Below are positions 43,359-49,611 of a DNA stretch of 49,611 nucleotides, one piece after another. The stretch is from Bacteroidales bacterium (GTDB lineage: Bacteria; Bacteroidota; Bacteroidia; Bacteroidales; UBA932). The position numbers and the translations under genes were made by a program. Location: positions 1 through 49,611 of the forward strand of contig JAFQGK010000056.1 in assembly GCA_017398335.1 (NCBI GenBank). Reading direction: 5' to 3'. The notes under the pieces are model-generated. The model saw nothing but the letters and a program-made list of their open reading frames with translations, had not been told where the DNA came from and did not search any database. Every line of letters begins with the position of its first letter. The first letter of the stretch is position 1.

Positions 43359-45242
43359 TCAGTTCCACCATCCCGGTCCCCAGCCTCCGTTTCCAGGGCC
43401 TCCTCCTGGACCGTGACTTTGTCCTATGGTGGTAGTAATGGTGTTTGAAGTAAATGTGCCCAGTGCGTTTCCTGCTGTATATGATCCGTCCTCAAACCAA
43501 CCATTCCAGTTGATTGTGTTTCCGTTCAATGTTCCGCCGGAATATACCGTATATGTTCCTCCGTCCTTTATGCCAGGAGAAGAAAAGAAGACAGACATAC
43601 TGTTCATGGTTCTCGGCAATTCATATCTGAGTATTATGCTGCCGTCAGAATCAACGATTACGAACAGCTCTCCGGTCTTGGCGCTGACTCCATTGTAAAT
43701 GACGCATCTCTGGGTGCTTGAAGATGATGCGGAGATCGCAGCTCCGCCGGTACCTATCAACGTTCCTCCTTTGACTATGAAATTCTGACTGGAATCACAG
43801 TCGAGACCTTCTTCCGGCGCTCCGCTGCCTGAGGCAATGACAAGTCCTCCGTTGATCCAGAGTCTGCCGTTTGAGTCGATGCCGTCATTGTTGTCAGCAA
43901 AAGCGAATATCTTTCCTCCGTTGACTTCCATTCCGACCGGATTGTCTCCGCCGACATTTATCGCGTCGTCATATGCATAGACGAAGACCTCTCCATTATT
44001 GACTGTGATCTTGGACTTACTTTCGAGGCCTTCGGAACCGTCACTACGTCCAGTAACCTGAATGTTCAAAGTTCCCCCGTTGATAGTGATTGCCCCATCT
44101 GCCTTTACTCCTTTAGGAGAAGAATCGAGGTCCAGAGCCTCATTGTAGATGTATTTTCCACCAGAAGTGACGACATTTATGACACCTGCATCTATTGTAA
44201 GGTTTCCATCAGCATTCAGTCCTTTGCCACCTTCTCCTGTGCTGACGCAAAGCACGTCCCCACCCGTTATGATGATGTTTCCGTCTGCTTTTATTCCTGC
44301 TGGAGAAGAAGTGTCATTTTCATCCTCTTCATATACGGATCCACCGGATGTGTATAGTTTGAGCCCTCCTCCCGTTATCTCCACATCAGCGTCGGAACTG
44401 AGGCATTTTCCTGCTTCAGCAGTTGTCTTGGCCCAGATGTATCCGCCAAGAATTGTAATGCCTTCAGCCTTTATGCAATTGTCGGCAGCATCGTTTATTA
44501 CAACGGTTGTTCCTGGTCTGACAGTGACCGAAGATTTGACGGATATTCCATGCTTTTTCTTTCCGGTCAGATTGAGGACACCTGTTCCGCTGATAGACAT
44601 GGATCCTTTGCAATATATGGCACCGTTCCTCTTCTCATCACCGGTAGCAACACCCTCCGGGTAATATGCTTCGTCCGATTGTGTCTCGCTGTCACAGATT
44701 ATGTTTTCTGTCCCGTCGGCGAGATGGAGATACAGCATGGATTTGTTCTGCACATTGATGGCTGCGCTCTTTCCGGAAGTCAGCCCCAGACCTTTAAGTG
44801 TGAGTTTGACAAATGAGTCACCATATATTTTAAGCTGTCCGTCATTACTTTCACCGGATGCTGTTATTTCGACACCTTCGATGCCGGTCAGGTCGAGAGC
44901 GACATCGGCTCCGCTGACATATGACTTGATATTGTCATCGGAAGATGTGACAATGGCAGTATTGCCGGAATATGTTACAGTCACAGAAGATGTGAATTCC
45001 TGATTCTCCCAATAAGCGGCATCGCCGGGGACGACTTTATCATTGTCTTTATCCGTGGCGGTCTTGTCGTCATAACCGTCTTCATCAGTCTCGATTTCCG
45101 GAGTGTAGTTCTCTACTCCGTTTTCTCCATTTTCTTCTCCTGGCAGCTCCGGAGGCATCATGTGGTCTGGCCAGCTGAGGGGTCTGCAGGCAATCATGCA
45201 ACATAGTGCAGTCAGGCAGAGTGCTGTTGTCCTTTTCATCAT
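43359..45242 (-). CDS. DUF4353-type beta-helical carbohydrate-binding lipoprotein
   Basis: 627 aa. Lipobox MIAC (Cys about 19). A low-complexity acidic linker (about 30-75) is followed by a long right-handed beta-helix of the Cthe_2159/DUF4353 kind: repeated short strands with Gly/Asn/Asp turns (GVLNLTGKKKHGISVKSS, GIKADGNIIITGGDV, GVKADGAITINGGTLNI, NNDGIDSNGRLWINGGL). The C-terminus is Gly/Trp-rich (GPGGGPGNGGWGPGWW). Characterised relatives bind acidic polysaccharide such as polygalacturonate with calcium; ligand here is unknown. The ATG at 45239 is an alternative start. It is divergent from a LytS/LytTR pair that may control it. Confidence 0.82.
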   Translation of the reverse strand: MMKRTTALCLTALCCMIACRPLSWPDHMMPPELPGEENGENGVENYTPEIETDEDGYDDKTATDKDNDKVVPGDAAYWENQEFTSSVTVTYSGNTAIVTSSDDNIKSYVSGADVALDLTGIEGVEITASGESNDGQLKIYGDSFVKLTLKGLGLTSGKSAAINVQNKSMLYLHLADGTENIICDSETQSDEAYYPEGVATGDEKRNGAIYCKGSMSISGTGVLNLTGKKKHGISVKSSVTVRPGTTVVINDAADNCIKAEGITILGGYIWAKTTAEAGKCLSSDADVEITGGGLKLYTSGGSVYEEDENDTSSPAGIKADGNIIITGGDVLCVSTGEGGKGLNADGNLTIDAGVINVVTSGGKYIYNEALDLDSSPKGVKADGAITINGGTLNIQVTGRSDGSEGLESKSKITVNNGEVFVYAYDDAINVGGDNPVGMEVNGGKIFAFADNNDGIDSNGRLWINGGLVIASGSGAPEEGLDCDSSQNFIVKGGTLIGTGGAAISASSSSTQRCVIYNGVSAKTGELFVIVDSDGSIILRYELPRTMNSMSVFFSSPGIKDGGTYTVYSGGTLNGNTINWNGWFEDGSYTAGNALGTFTSNTITTTIGQSHGPGGGPGNGGWGPGWWN

Positions 45243-45407
45243 AAGAAATATTTGTTTGACGATAAAATTAGCAAATAATTTGGTTGTGGAGACTTGGAAA
45301 ATCAGCGAATGCCCCCAAAATCGCGGTTAACGAAATTTGCGCAAGGCATTCATCCCGACACATTGCGCCTTGGCAGAAATTTCGGATCAATCTATTCAAA
45401 TTGTGTG

Positions 45408-45415
45408 TAAATTTG
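45408..45415 (+). promoter_or_regulatory. -7 box of the two-component operon
   Basis: TAAATTTG matches TAnnTTTG, 16 bp before the ATG at 45432. The best upstream partner (TTTCGG at 45380-45385) is at 22 nt and imperfect. The remaining 189-bp gap shows no other clear feature. Confidence 0.45.
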
Positions 45416-45431
45416 TGTAATCCTAAACGTT

Positions 45432-46595
45432 ATGACAAAGAAAAGCACCATCTGGGAAAAGAACGAAAAGATATTCTATATCATTGTGTGGTCAGCAATT
45501 GCCATGCTCCCGATTGTGCTGGAGTTATGGAAGCTCATAAATGGTTCCGAGCCTGTGTGGAAATCCGTTGTCAACTGGTGGGGCGGAATGATACCTCTGA
45601 TCCTTATATTTCTTCTGCATAATCATGTTCTGATTCCGCAATTACTGAAAAGAGGGCGCACCGTATGTTATGCGGCTTCCGTCTGTGCCATATTGCTTAC
45701 TTTTGGTGTCTTATTCTTTTGCCTTGATTGCTGTTTGTCCGAAAGACGCATGAAGATGCCGCCACCTCAGCATATCGAAAACGCTGGCGTCCGTCCTCCT
45801 GCTCCTTTGCCAAGACCTCACGACGGCCTTATGCCGCCGAGGGAAGCGGGAGGTCCTCATCACCCTCCTGGAAAGCACCCACCCGCCATGTTCCCTTTAC
45901 CTGTTTTATTCAAGCTGCTCCTTGTCTTGCTGACAATAGGAGCTAATGCAGCGGTTTCTTTGTCTTTCAGCTATAATCGTCAGCAGGCATATAGGAAGGA
46001 ACTGGAAAACAGAAGACTTCAGGAAGAACTGAAATACCTCAAGCAGCAGATCAGCCCTCATTTCCTGATGAATGTTCTCAATAATATTCATGAAATGGCG
46101 GAGGAAAACATCAAGGAAGCCCAGAATATGATACTGGAGCTTTCCTGTCTGATGCGCTATGTCCTTTATGAAAGTGAGAATGACATGACTACGCTTGCCG
46201 CAGAATTACGTTTCATATCAAGTTATGTCTCTCTAATGAGGAAGAGGTATATTGAGGAACTCGTGACAGTAAAGCTTGATGTTCCGGAAAGCTGTCCGGA
46301 AAGCATCCGTATCCCTCCTTTGCTTTTTATCCCATTCATAGAAAATGCCTTCAAGCATGGAGTCAGCTATAATAATGAAACCATGATAGATGTCAGTTTG
46401 AGTGAAGCAAAGGGAAAGATCCGCTTCACCTGCAGTAATACTTTGCAGAGAAAATCTGACAATGACATAAAGGGAGGAGTCGGTCTGGCTAATGTAAAAC
46501 GACGTCTGGACCTTATTTATGGCAACGACTATTCTCTCCGTATAGACAAGACCATACAGGCCTATTCCGTAATTTTGATAATACCAAGTTTATGA
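45432..46595 (+). CDS. LytS-family sensor histidine kinase
   Basis: 387 aa. Four membrane segments (about 14-36, 53-72, 78-101 and 155-176). Between the third and fourth lies an unusual Pro/His-rich loop (about 107-152, with PPPQH, RPPAPLPRPHDG, GGPHHPPGKHPP). The cytoplasmic part is a His_kinase/HATPase pair of the LytS type: H210 in KQQISPHFLMNVLNNIH, PPLLFIPFIENAFKHG and GGVGLANVKRRLDLIYG. Overlaps its response regulator by 4 bp. The start follows a -7 box closely. The extracytoplasmic His-rich loop suggests sensing of metal or a surface ligand. Confidence 0.92.
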   Translation: MTKKSTIWEKNEKIFYIIVWSAIAMLPIVLELWKLINGSEPVWKSVVNWWGGMIPLILIFLLHNHVLIPQLLKRGRTVCYAASVCAILLTFGVLFFCLDCCLSERRMKMPPPQHIENAGVRPPAPLPRPHDGLMPPREAGGPHHPPGKHPPAMFPLPVLFKLLLVLLTIGANAAVSLSFSYNRQQAYRKELENRRLQEELKYLKQQISPHFLMNVLNNIHEMAEENIKEAQNMILELSCLMRYVLYESENDMTTLAAELRFISSYVSLMRKRYIEELVTVKLDVPESCPESIRIPPLLFIPFIENAFKHGVSYNNETMIDVSLSEAKGKIRFTCSNTLQRKSDNDIKGGVGLANVKRRLDLIYGNDYSLRIDKTIQAYSVILIIPSL

Positions 46596-47389
46596 ATATA
46601 CGATGTATCATAGTGGATGACGAGCCTTTGGCTCTCAATAAGCTGAAACGCAATATTCTGAAATTTCCATATCTCGAACTTGTCGCTTCCTGCCATAGTG
46701 CTGAAGCGGCAAAAAAAGCGTTGGAAACAAATGATATAGATCTGGTATATATAGATATCAACATGCCAGATGTCAATGGAATGGATTTCATCCGGTCCTT
46801 GAAAAATCCACCGATGGTGATTTTTGTTACTGCATATTCCGAATATGCAGTCGAAAGCTATAAGGTGAATGCAGTGGATTATCTCCTGAAGCCTTATAGC
46901 AGTGAGGATTTCAAAAGAACGGCAGAGAAGGCATACAGACATTGGAATCTTCTTCATAAAAACGCCAGCAGTACAGATTTCAGCGAAGAAAAAGTCCTAT
47001 ATCTGAAATGTGACTACCGCTTTCTGCGCGTTGTGTGTGATGATATTGTATTCATTGAAGGACAGAACGAATATCTCAAGATTCACCAAGTGTCGGGAGT
47101 TCCGTTTCTCACACATATGACATTCCGTCAGATTATGGAGTCTCTTCCGGGCAACTTCATTCAGGTCCACAGGTCATACATAATAAACATGAAGCATATG
47201 GTGTCTGCAGAGAGAACACAAGTCATAATGGACAACGGAGTGCAGATTCCGGTCAGTGATACCAGAAGGAGCGTCTTGCTGCAGTATATGAATTCCGCTA
47301 AATCAGCGGTGATGGGAATCTATGATGCTACATCGGCAACGGAGGCGCCGACAAAGGAGATAAGGTCGGAAGGAGATATTTCCAGCTGA
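46592..47389 (+). CDS. LytTR-family response regulator
   Basis: 265 aa. Receiver domain (1-120) with acidic pair in IIVDDEP, phosphoacceptor D55 in LVYIDINMPDVNG, Thr in FVTAYSEYA and Lys in YLLKPYSSEDF. A LytTR DNA-binding domain occupies about 140-245 (VFIEGQNEYLKIH, FIQVHRSYIINMKHM). It pairs with the LytS-type kinase and probably acts on the divergent DUF4353 gene. The last 23 codons run into the end of the convergent ybaK gene, an overlap of 70 bp. Confidence 0.93.
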   Translation: MNIRCIIVDDEPLALNKLKRNILKFPYLELVASCHSAEAAKKALETNDIDLVYIDINMPDVNGMDFIRSLKNPPMVIFVTAYSEYAVESYKVNAVDYLLKPYSSEDFKRTAEKAYRHWNLLHKNASSTDFSEEKVLYLKCDYRFLRVVCDDIVFIEGQNEYLKIHQVSGVPFLTHMTFRQIMESLPGNFIQVHRSYIINMKHMVSAERTQVIMDNGVQIPVSDTRRSVLLQYMNSAKSAVMGIYDATSATEAPTKEIRSEGDISS

Positions 47390-47802
47390 AGTCCGCGGAC
47401 TCCGGCGCTGACATAAATGGTGTCGAAGTCCAGGGCGCTGGAATGGAACCAGGTAGGGAAGCGCTTCTTCATTCCTATGGGAGAACATCCGCCACGGATA
47501 TAACCGGTTACGGCAAGCAGGTCCTTCATGGCGATCATCTCGACTTTCTTGTTGGATGAGGCCTTTGCGAGGGCTTTCAGGTCGACTTCGGCATTGCCGG
47601 GAACGACGCATACGATATGTCCGGTCTTGTCTCCGTGAAGCACGAGGGTCTTGAAGACCTGCTCGATCGGCTGCCCGAGACTTTCGGCTACGTGCTGTGC
47701 GGCAAGGTCGTTCTCGTCGAATTCATATGGTATGAGCCTGTAGCTTATCCCTGCCTTATCAAGCAGTCTGGCTGCATTTGTCTTCTCAAGCTTTTTTGCC
47801 AT
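47320..47802 (-). CDS. ybaK: Cys-tRNA(Pro)/Cys-tRNA(Cys) deacylase YbaK
   Basis: 160 aa, cytoplasmic. YbaK/EbsC fold with KTNAARLLDKAGISYRLIPYEFDE, VFKTLVLHGD, VVPGNAEVDLKALAKASSNKK and the glycine-rich GYIRGGCSPIGMKK that forms the editing pocket, including the conserved Lys in VFKTLV. It hydrolyses Cys mischarged on tRNA-Pro. 4 bp upstream of it (minus) ends rmuC, so probably one transcript. Confidence 0.93.
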   Translation of the reverse strand: MAKKLEKTNAARLLDKAGISYRLIPYEFDENDLAAQHVAESLGQPIEQVFKTLVLHGDKTGHIVCVVPGNAEVDLKALAKASSNKKVEMIAMKDLLAVTGYIRGGCSPIGMKKRFPTWFHSSALDFDTIYVSAGVRGLQLEISPSDLISFVGASVADVAS

Positions 47803-47806
47803 ATCG

Positions 47807-49171
47807 CTACTCGTCAGCGTTTCCTATTTCAAGCATTTCTTCCGGAACGACGAACTCCTTTCCTTTGCTTCTTTTGATTCCAAGCTCCATTACCTGCTTC
47901 GCAGATGTCGTGATGCTTGGCCCTTCCGGTTTCAGTTTCGTTATTCCTGAGTTATATGATGTATAGACAGACTTGAGCTTCTTGCCCAAGTCGATGTATG
48001 AGTCATAGAATGCAGCGACCCTGTCTATCATGTTCTGTGCAGCTGCCGTAACTTTCAGGGTATTCGTGTCCTGATGGTATTTGTTCCATGTCAGCTGCAT
48101 GATCTTCAGGAAAGGCATTATTGTCTGCTCGGTGGCAATAAGCACATTCTTCTGATAGGCCTCCTGCCATAGCATAGGATCTGCCTCCAGAGCAACCCGG
48201 AAGGCCATGTCGCGCGGCATGAACATCAGAACATAGTCTGCGAATGACTTTGCTGACTTCTTTGCATATTCCTTTCTGGACAGCTCTTCGATGTGCTTGC
48301 GCACACTCTTGATATGCCTGTCAAGAGCCGCGGTCTTTTCTTCAGGAGTTGCGGCGTTCATATAGTCTACAAAGGCAGTAAGTGACACCTTTGAGTCAAC
48401 GATGAGGTCTTTCTCTTCGTATCCGTCCTTGAAATGGAAGACGAAGTCCGGGCGGCTGAGGTCATCATTGGCGGCTTCGCGAGTGTAGTGAATGCCTTCC
48501 TGAAGCCCTTCTCCGGCAAGTATCGCATCCAGGAAATTCTCCCCGAAGCATCCCTGAACCTTTGGTTTGCCCGTAAGCGCTTCAGACAAAGTGTCCGCTT
48601 TCCTTCCGACATCGGAAGTCTTCTCCTGCATTTCCTTTACTGCCTGTTTCAGCTGTTCTGACAGCTCTGTCGTGCTTTTGAGATGGCTGTCGGCATTGTC
48701 CTTCATGGCTTTTTCCATCGCAGTGATACTCTCTTTAAGAGGTTTCAGGATGCCGTCCATTGTGTTCTGGTTTCCTTCTTTCAGCTCTTTTTCGCGGGTC
48801 TTGAGCAGTTTTTCGGTTTCAGCCGTCATGCTGCTGACGACAGTCTTCTTCATCTCCTGCAGAGCCTTCTCATAGTTCTCTTGTGCCAGTTTCGCCATTT
48901 CTGCCGAATTTGCCTTTTCCTTTTCACAGATTTCCTTGAGAGACTCGTTCTCTTTTTTCAGCAGATCCGTCTGGGCTTTCAGTTCGCTCTGATGGAGTAA
49001 AGCCTGCGTCTCCATTTCTTTCTGAATCAGCAGAATACGTCCTTCGGCCTCATTCCGCAAGGCCTGTTCCTGGGCGGAAAGTCGGGTGCGGAATGTCGAT
49101 CTGGTAATCAGCCATGTGGCGATGCCGGCGATGATGGCACAACTGACCGGCAGTATAATATCCATAATCAT
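47807..49171 (-). CDS. rmuC: DNA recombination protein RmuC
   Basis: 454 aa. An N-terminal membrane segment (IILPVSCAIIAGIATWL) is followed by a long coiled coil (about 30-190) and the RmuC nuclease-like domain (about 195-400: GCFGENFLDAILAGEG, RPDFVFHF, LIVDSKVSLTAFVDYM, YVLMFMPRDMAF). RmuC limits inversions between short repeats. An ATG at 49165 is an equally possible start. First gene of the rmuC-ybaK unit. Confidence 0.95.
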   Translation of the reverse strand: MIMDIILPVSCAIIAGIATWLITRSTFRTRLSAQEQALRNEAEGRILLIQKEMETQALLHQSELKAQTDLLKKENESLKEICEKEKANSAEMAKLAQENYEKALQEMKKTVVSSMTAETEKLLKTREKELKEGNQNTMDGILKPLKESITAMEKAMKDNADSHLKSTTELSEQLKQAVKEMQEKTSDVGRKADTLSEALTGKPKVQGCFGENFLDAILAGEGLQEGIHYTREAANDDLSRPDFVFHFKDGYEEKDLIVDSKVSLTAFVDYMNAATPEEKTAALDRHIKSVRKHIEELSRKEYAKKSAKSFADYVLMFMPRDMAFRVALEADPMLWQEAYQKNVLIATEQTIMPFLKIMQLTWNKYHQDTNTLKVTAAAQNMIDRVAAFYDSYIDLGKKLKSVYTSYNSGITKLKPEGPSITTSAKQVMELGIKRSKGKEFVVPEEMLEIGNADE

Positions 49172-49191
49172 AGTTTTCCTTTTCTTCTAGA

Positions 49192-49199
49192 CAAAGTTA
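49192..49199 (-). promoter_or_regulatory. -7 box of rmuC
   Basis: The minus strand reads TAACTTTG, a full TAnnTTTG match about 20 bp before the rmuC start. No TTTG at the right spacing is evident. Confidence 0.45.
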
Positions 49200-49252
49200 T
49201 GAAATGTTACGCAATAATTCTTACCTTTATGCCATAAACAAACGTGATAGTC

Positions 49253-49450
49253 ATGAATAATAAAACTTTCAAAGTTCTATATGCGGCTTTTATGGCCGTT
49301 GTAGCTGTTGCAGTGGTTGTCTTTATGATAATCCACATCAGATCCGGTAATAGCGGACAGTATTCTAAATTGATTACAGGCGGATATGTCCTTTTGTTCA
49401 TATGGGCGGCCTACCGCTGCTATACCTTGATAAAAAGTTTACGCAACTGA
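49253..49450 (+). CDS. Small two-helix membrane protein of unknown function
   Basis: 65 aa from the ATG at 49253; an in-frame GTG at 49244 is a less likely start. Two hydrophobic segments (about 9-29 and 40-57) are joined by a short polar loop (RSGNSGQYSKLI), with a basic C-terminus (KSLRN). No family recognised. A TACCTTTA near-match to a -7 box is at 49222-49229. An IS element begins 27 bp after the stop. Confidence 0.6.
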   Translation: MNNKTFKVLYAAFMAVVAVAVVVFMIIHIRSGNSGQYSKLITGGYVLLFIWAAYRCYTLIKSLRN

Positions 49451-49477
49451 AAAAAATAGGAGGTGGCCGATTTGATG

Positions 49478-49611
49478 TGACCCCCAAAAGTTGGACGGTT
49501 TAACATTATTAAGAGGCTCGCTTAGATTGGAATAAAGCTCGGTATTGCACCGGGCTTTTTCCATTTAGCCTCAGTTTGATTCTATCATTATTGTAGTAGC
49601 GTATATACTTG
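49478..49611 (-). mobile_element. End of an IS3-family insertion sequence, cut by the window edge
   Basis: The outer end TGACCCCCAAAAGTTGGAC (49478-49496) is of the type found at termini of IS150-subgroup IS3 elements in Bacteroidetes. Transposase C-terminal codons follow on the minus strand. The rest lies beyond the window. Confidence 0.75.
49509..49611 (-). CDS. IS3-family transposase, C-terminal fragment
   Basis: The last 34 codons are visible on the minus strand: KYIRYYNNDRIKLRLNG then SPVQYRALFQ, ending at a TAA (49511-49509). YYNxxRIKxxLxGxSPVQYR is the conserved C-terminal signature of the IS3 OrfB DDE transposase. Partial because of the window edge, not necessarily broken. Confidence 0.8.
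   Translation of the reverse strand, partial: KYIRYYNNDRIKLRLNGKSPVQYRALFQSKRAS

Noticed and set aside
45284-45622. 112-codon open frame upstream of and overlapping the LytS gene
   Set aside because: Out of frame with the kinase, no signal or domain, and most of it lies over the conserved kinase start.
1-49611. CRISPR arrays, prophage or conjugative genes
   Set aside because: No regularly spaced repeats, integrase, capsid, relaxase or Tra genes were seen; the only mobile sequence is the IS3-type end at the right edge.

Overview
The window looks like a chromosome segment of a gut or rumen-type Bacteroidales. It carries a SusC/SusD pair, a fused SecDF, Bacteroidetes promoters of the TTTG-N19..21-TAnnTTTG type, lipoproteins with acidic residues after the lipid-anchored Cys, few Shine-Dalgarno sequences, and core genes (dnaE, rmuC, floA, ybaK). 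Species cannot be read from the sequence.

Layout. 1-6.5 kb: secreted endonuclease/exonuclease/phosphatase-family protein, dnaE (minus), a small lipocalin-like lipoprotein (minus) and a secreted histidine phosphatase. 6.5-10.1 kb (minus): an operon of a DeoR-family regulator, a CBM9-like protein and a secreted GH78-like enzyme. 10.3-36.4 kb (plus): one long, tightly packed polysaccharide-utilisation operon ending at a strong hairpin. 36.4-39.5 kb: secDF (minus). 39.6-43 kb: an envelope protein with PD40 and SPOR-like parts, a short NfeD protein, floA and tRNA-Ser(GCU) with a duplicated 3' end. 43.4-47.4 kb: a secreted DUF4353-type protein divergent from a LytS/LytTR two-component pair. 47.3-49.6 kb: ybaK, rmuC, a small membrane protein and the end of an IS3-family element.

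The central operon is the item of interest. In order it encodes SusC (frameshifted at a 9-G tract inside its signal peptide), SusD, a ceramidase-like/GH20 fusion, a GH20, a MurQ-family etherase, a lamin-tail/TIM-barrel lipoprotein, a 999-residue lipoprotein built from pseudomurein-binding-repeat-like modules and a BACON domain, a second TIM-barrel lipoprotein, a periplasmic bleomycin-hydrolase-type aminopeptidase, a lipoprotein with the architecture of methanogen-virus pseudomurein endoisopeptidases (wall-binding repeats plus a Cys-His-Asp transglutaminase-fold peptidase), a BadF-type amino-sugar kinase, a FucP/NagP-type sugar transporter, a secreted Ntn amide hydrolase, a GltS-type glutamate symporter, an AbgB-like M20 hydrolase and a third TIM-barrel lipoprotein. 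Together these form a wall-polymer pathway: bind and cut a peptide-crosslinked amino-sugar polymer at the surface, trim glycan and peptide in the periplasm, import sugars and glutamate, then phosphorylate and catabolise the amino sugars. The peptidase and binding modules point to archaeal pseudomurein from methanogens; the MurQ-family gene points to bacterial murein. The sequence alone does not settle which.

Two regulatory layers are visible. A perfect 18-bp inverted repeat lies between the DeoR gene and susC and overlaps the regulator's own promoter. Several operon genes also carry unusually strong inverted repeats starting about 25-40 nt inside the coding region.
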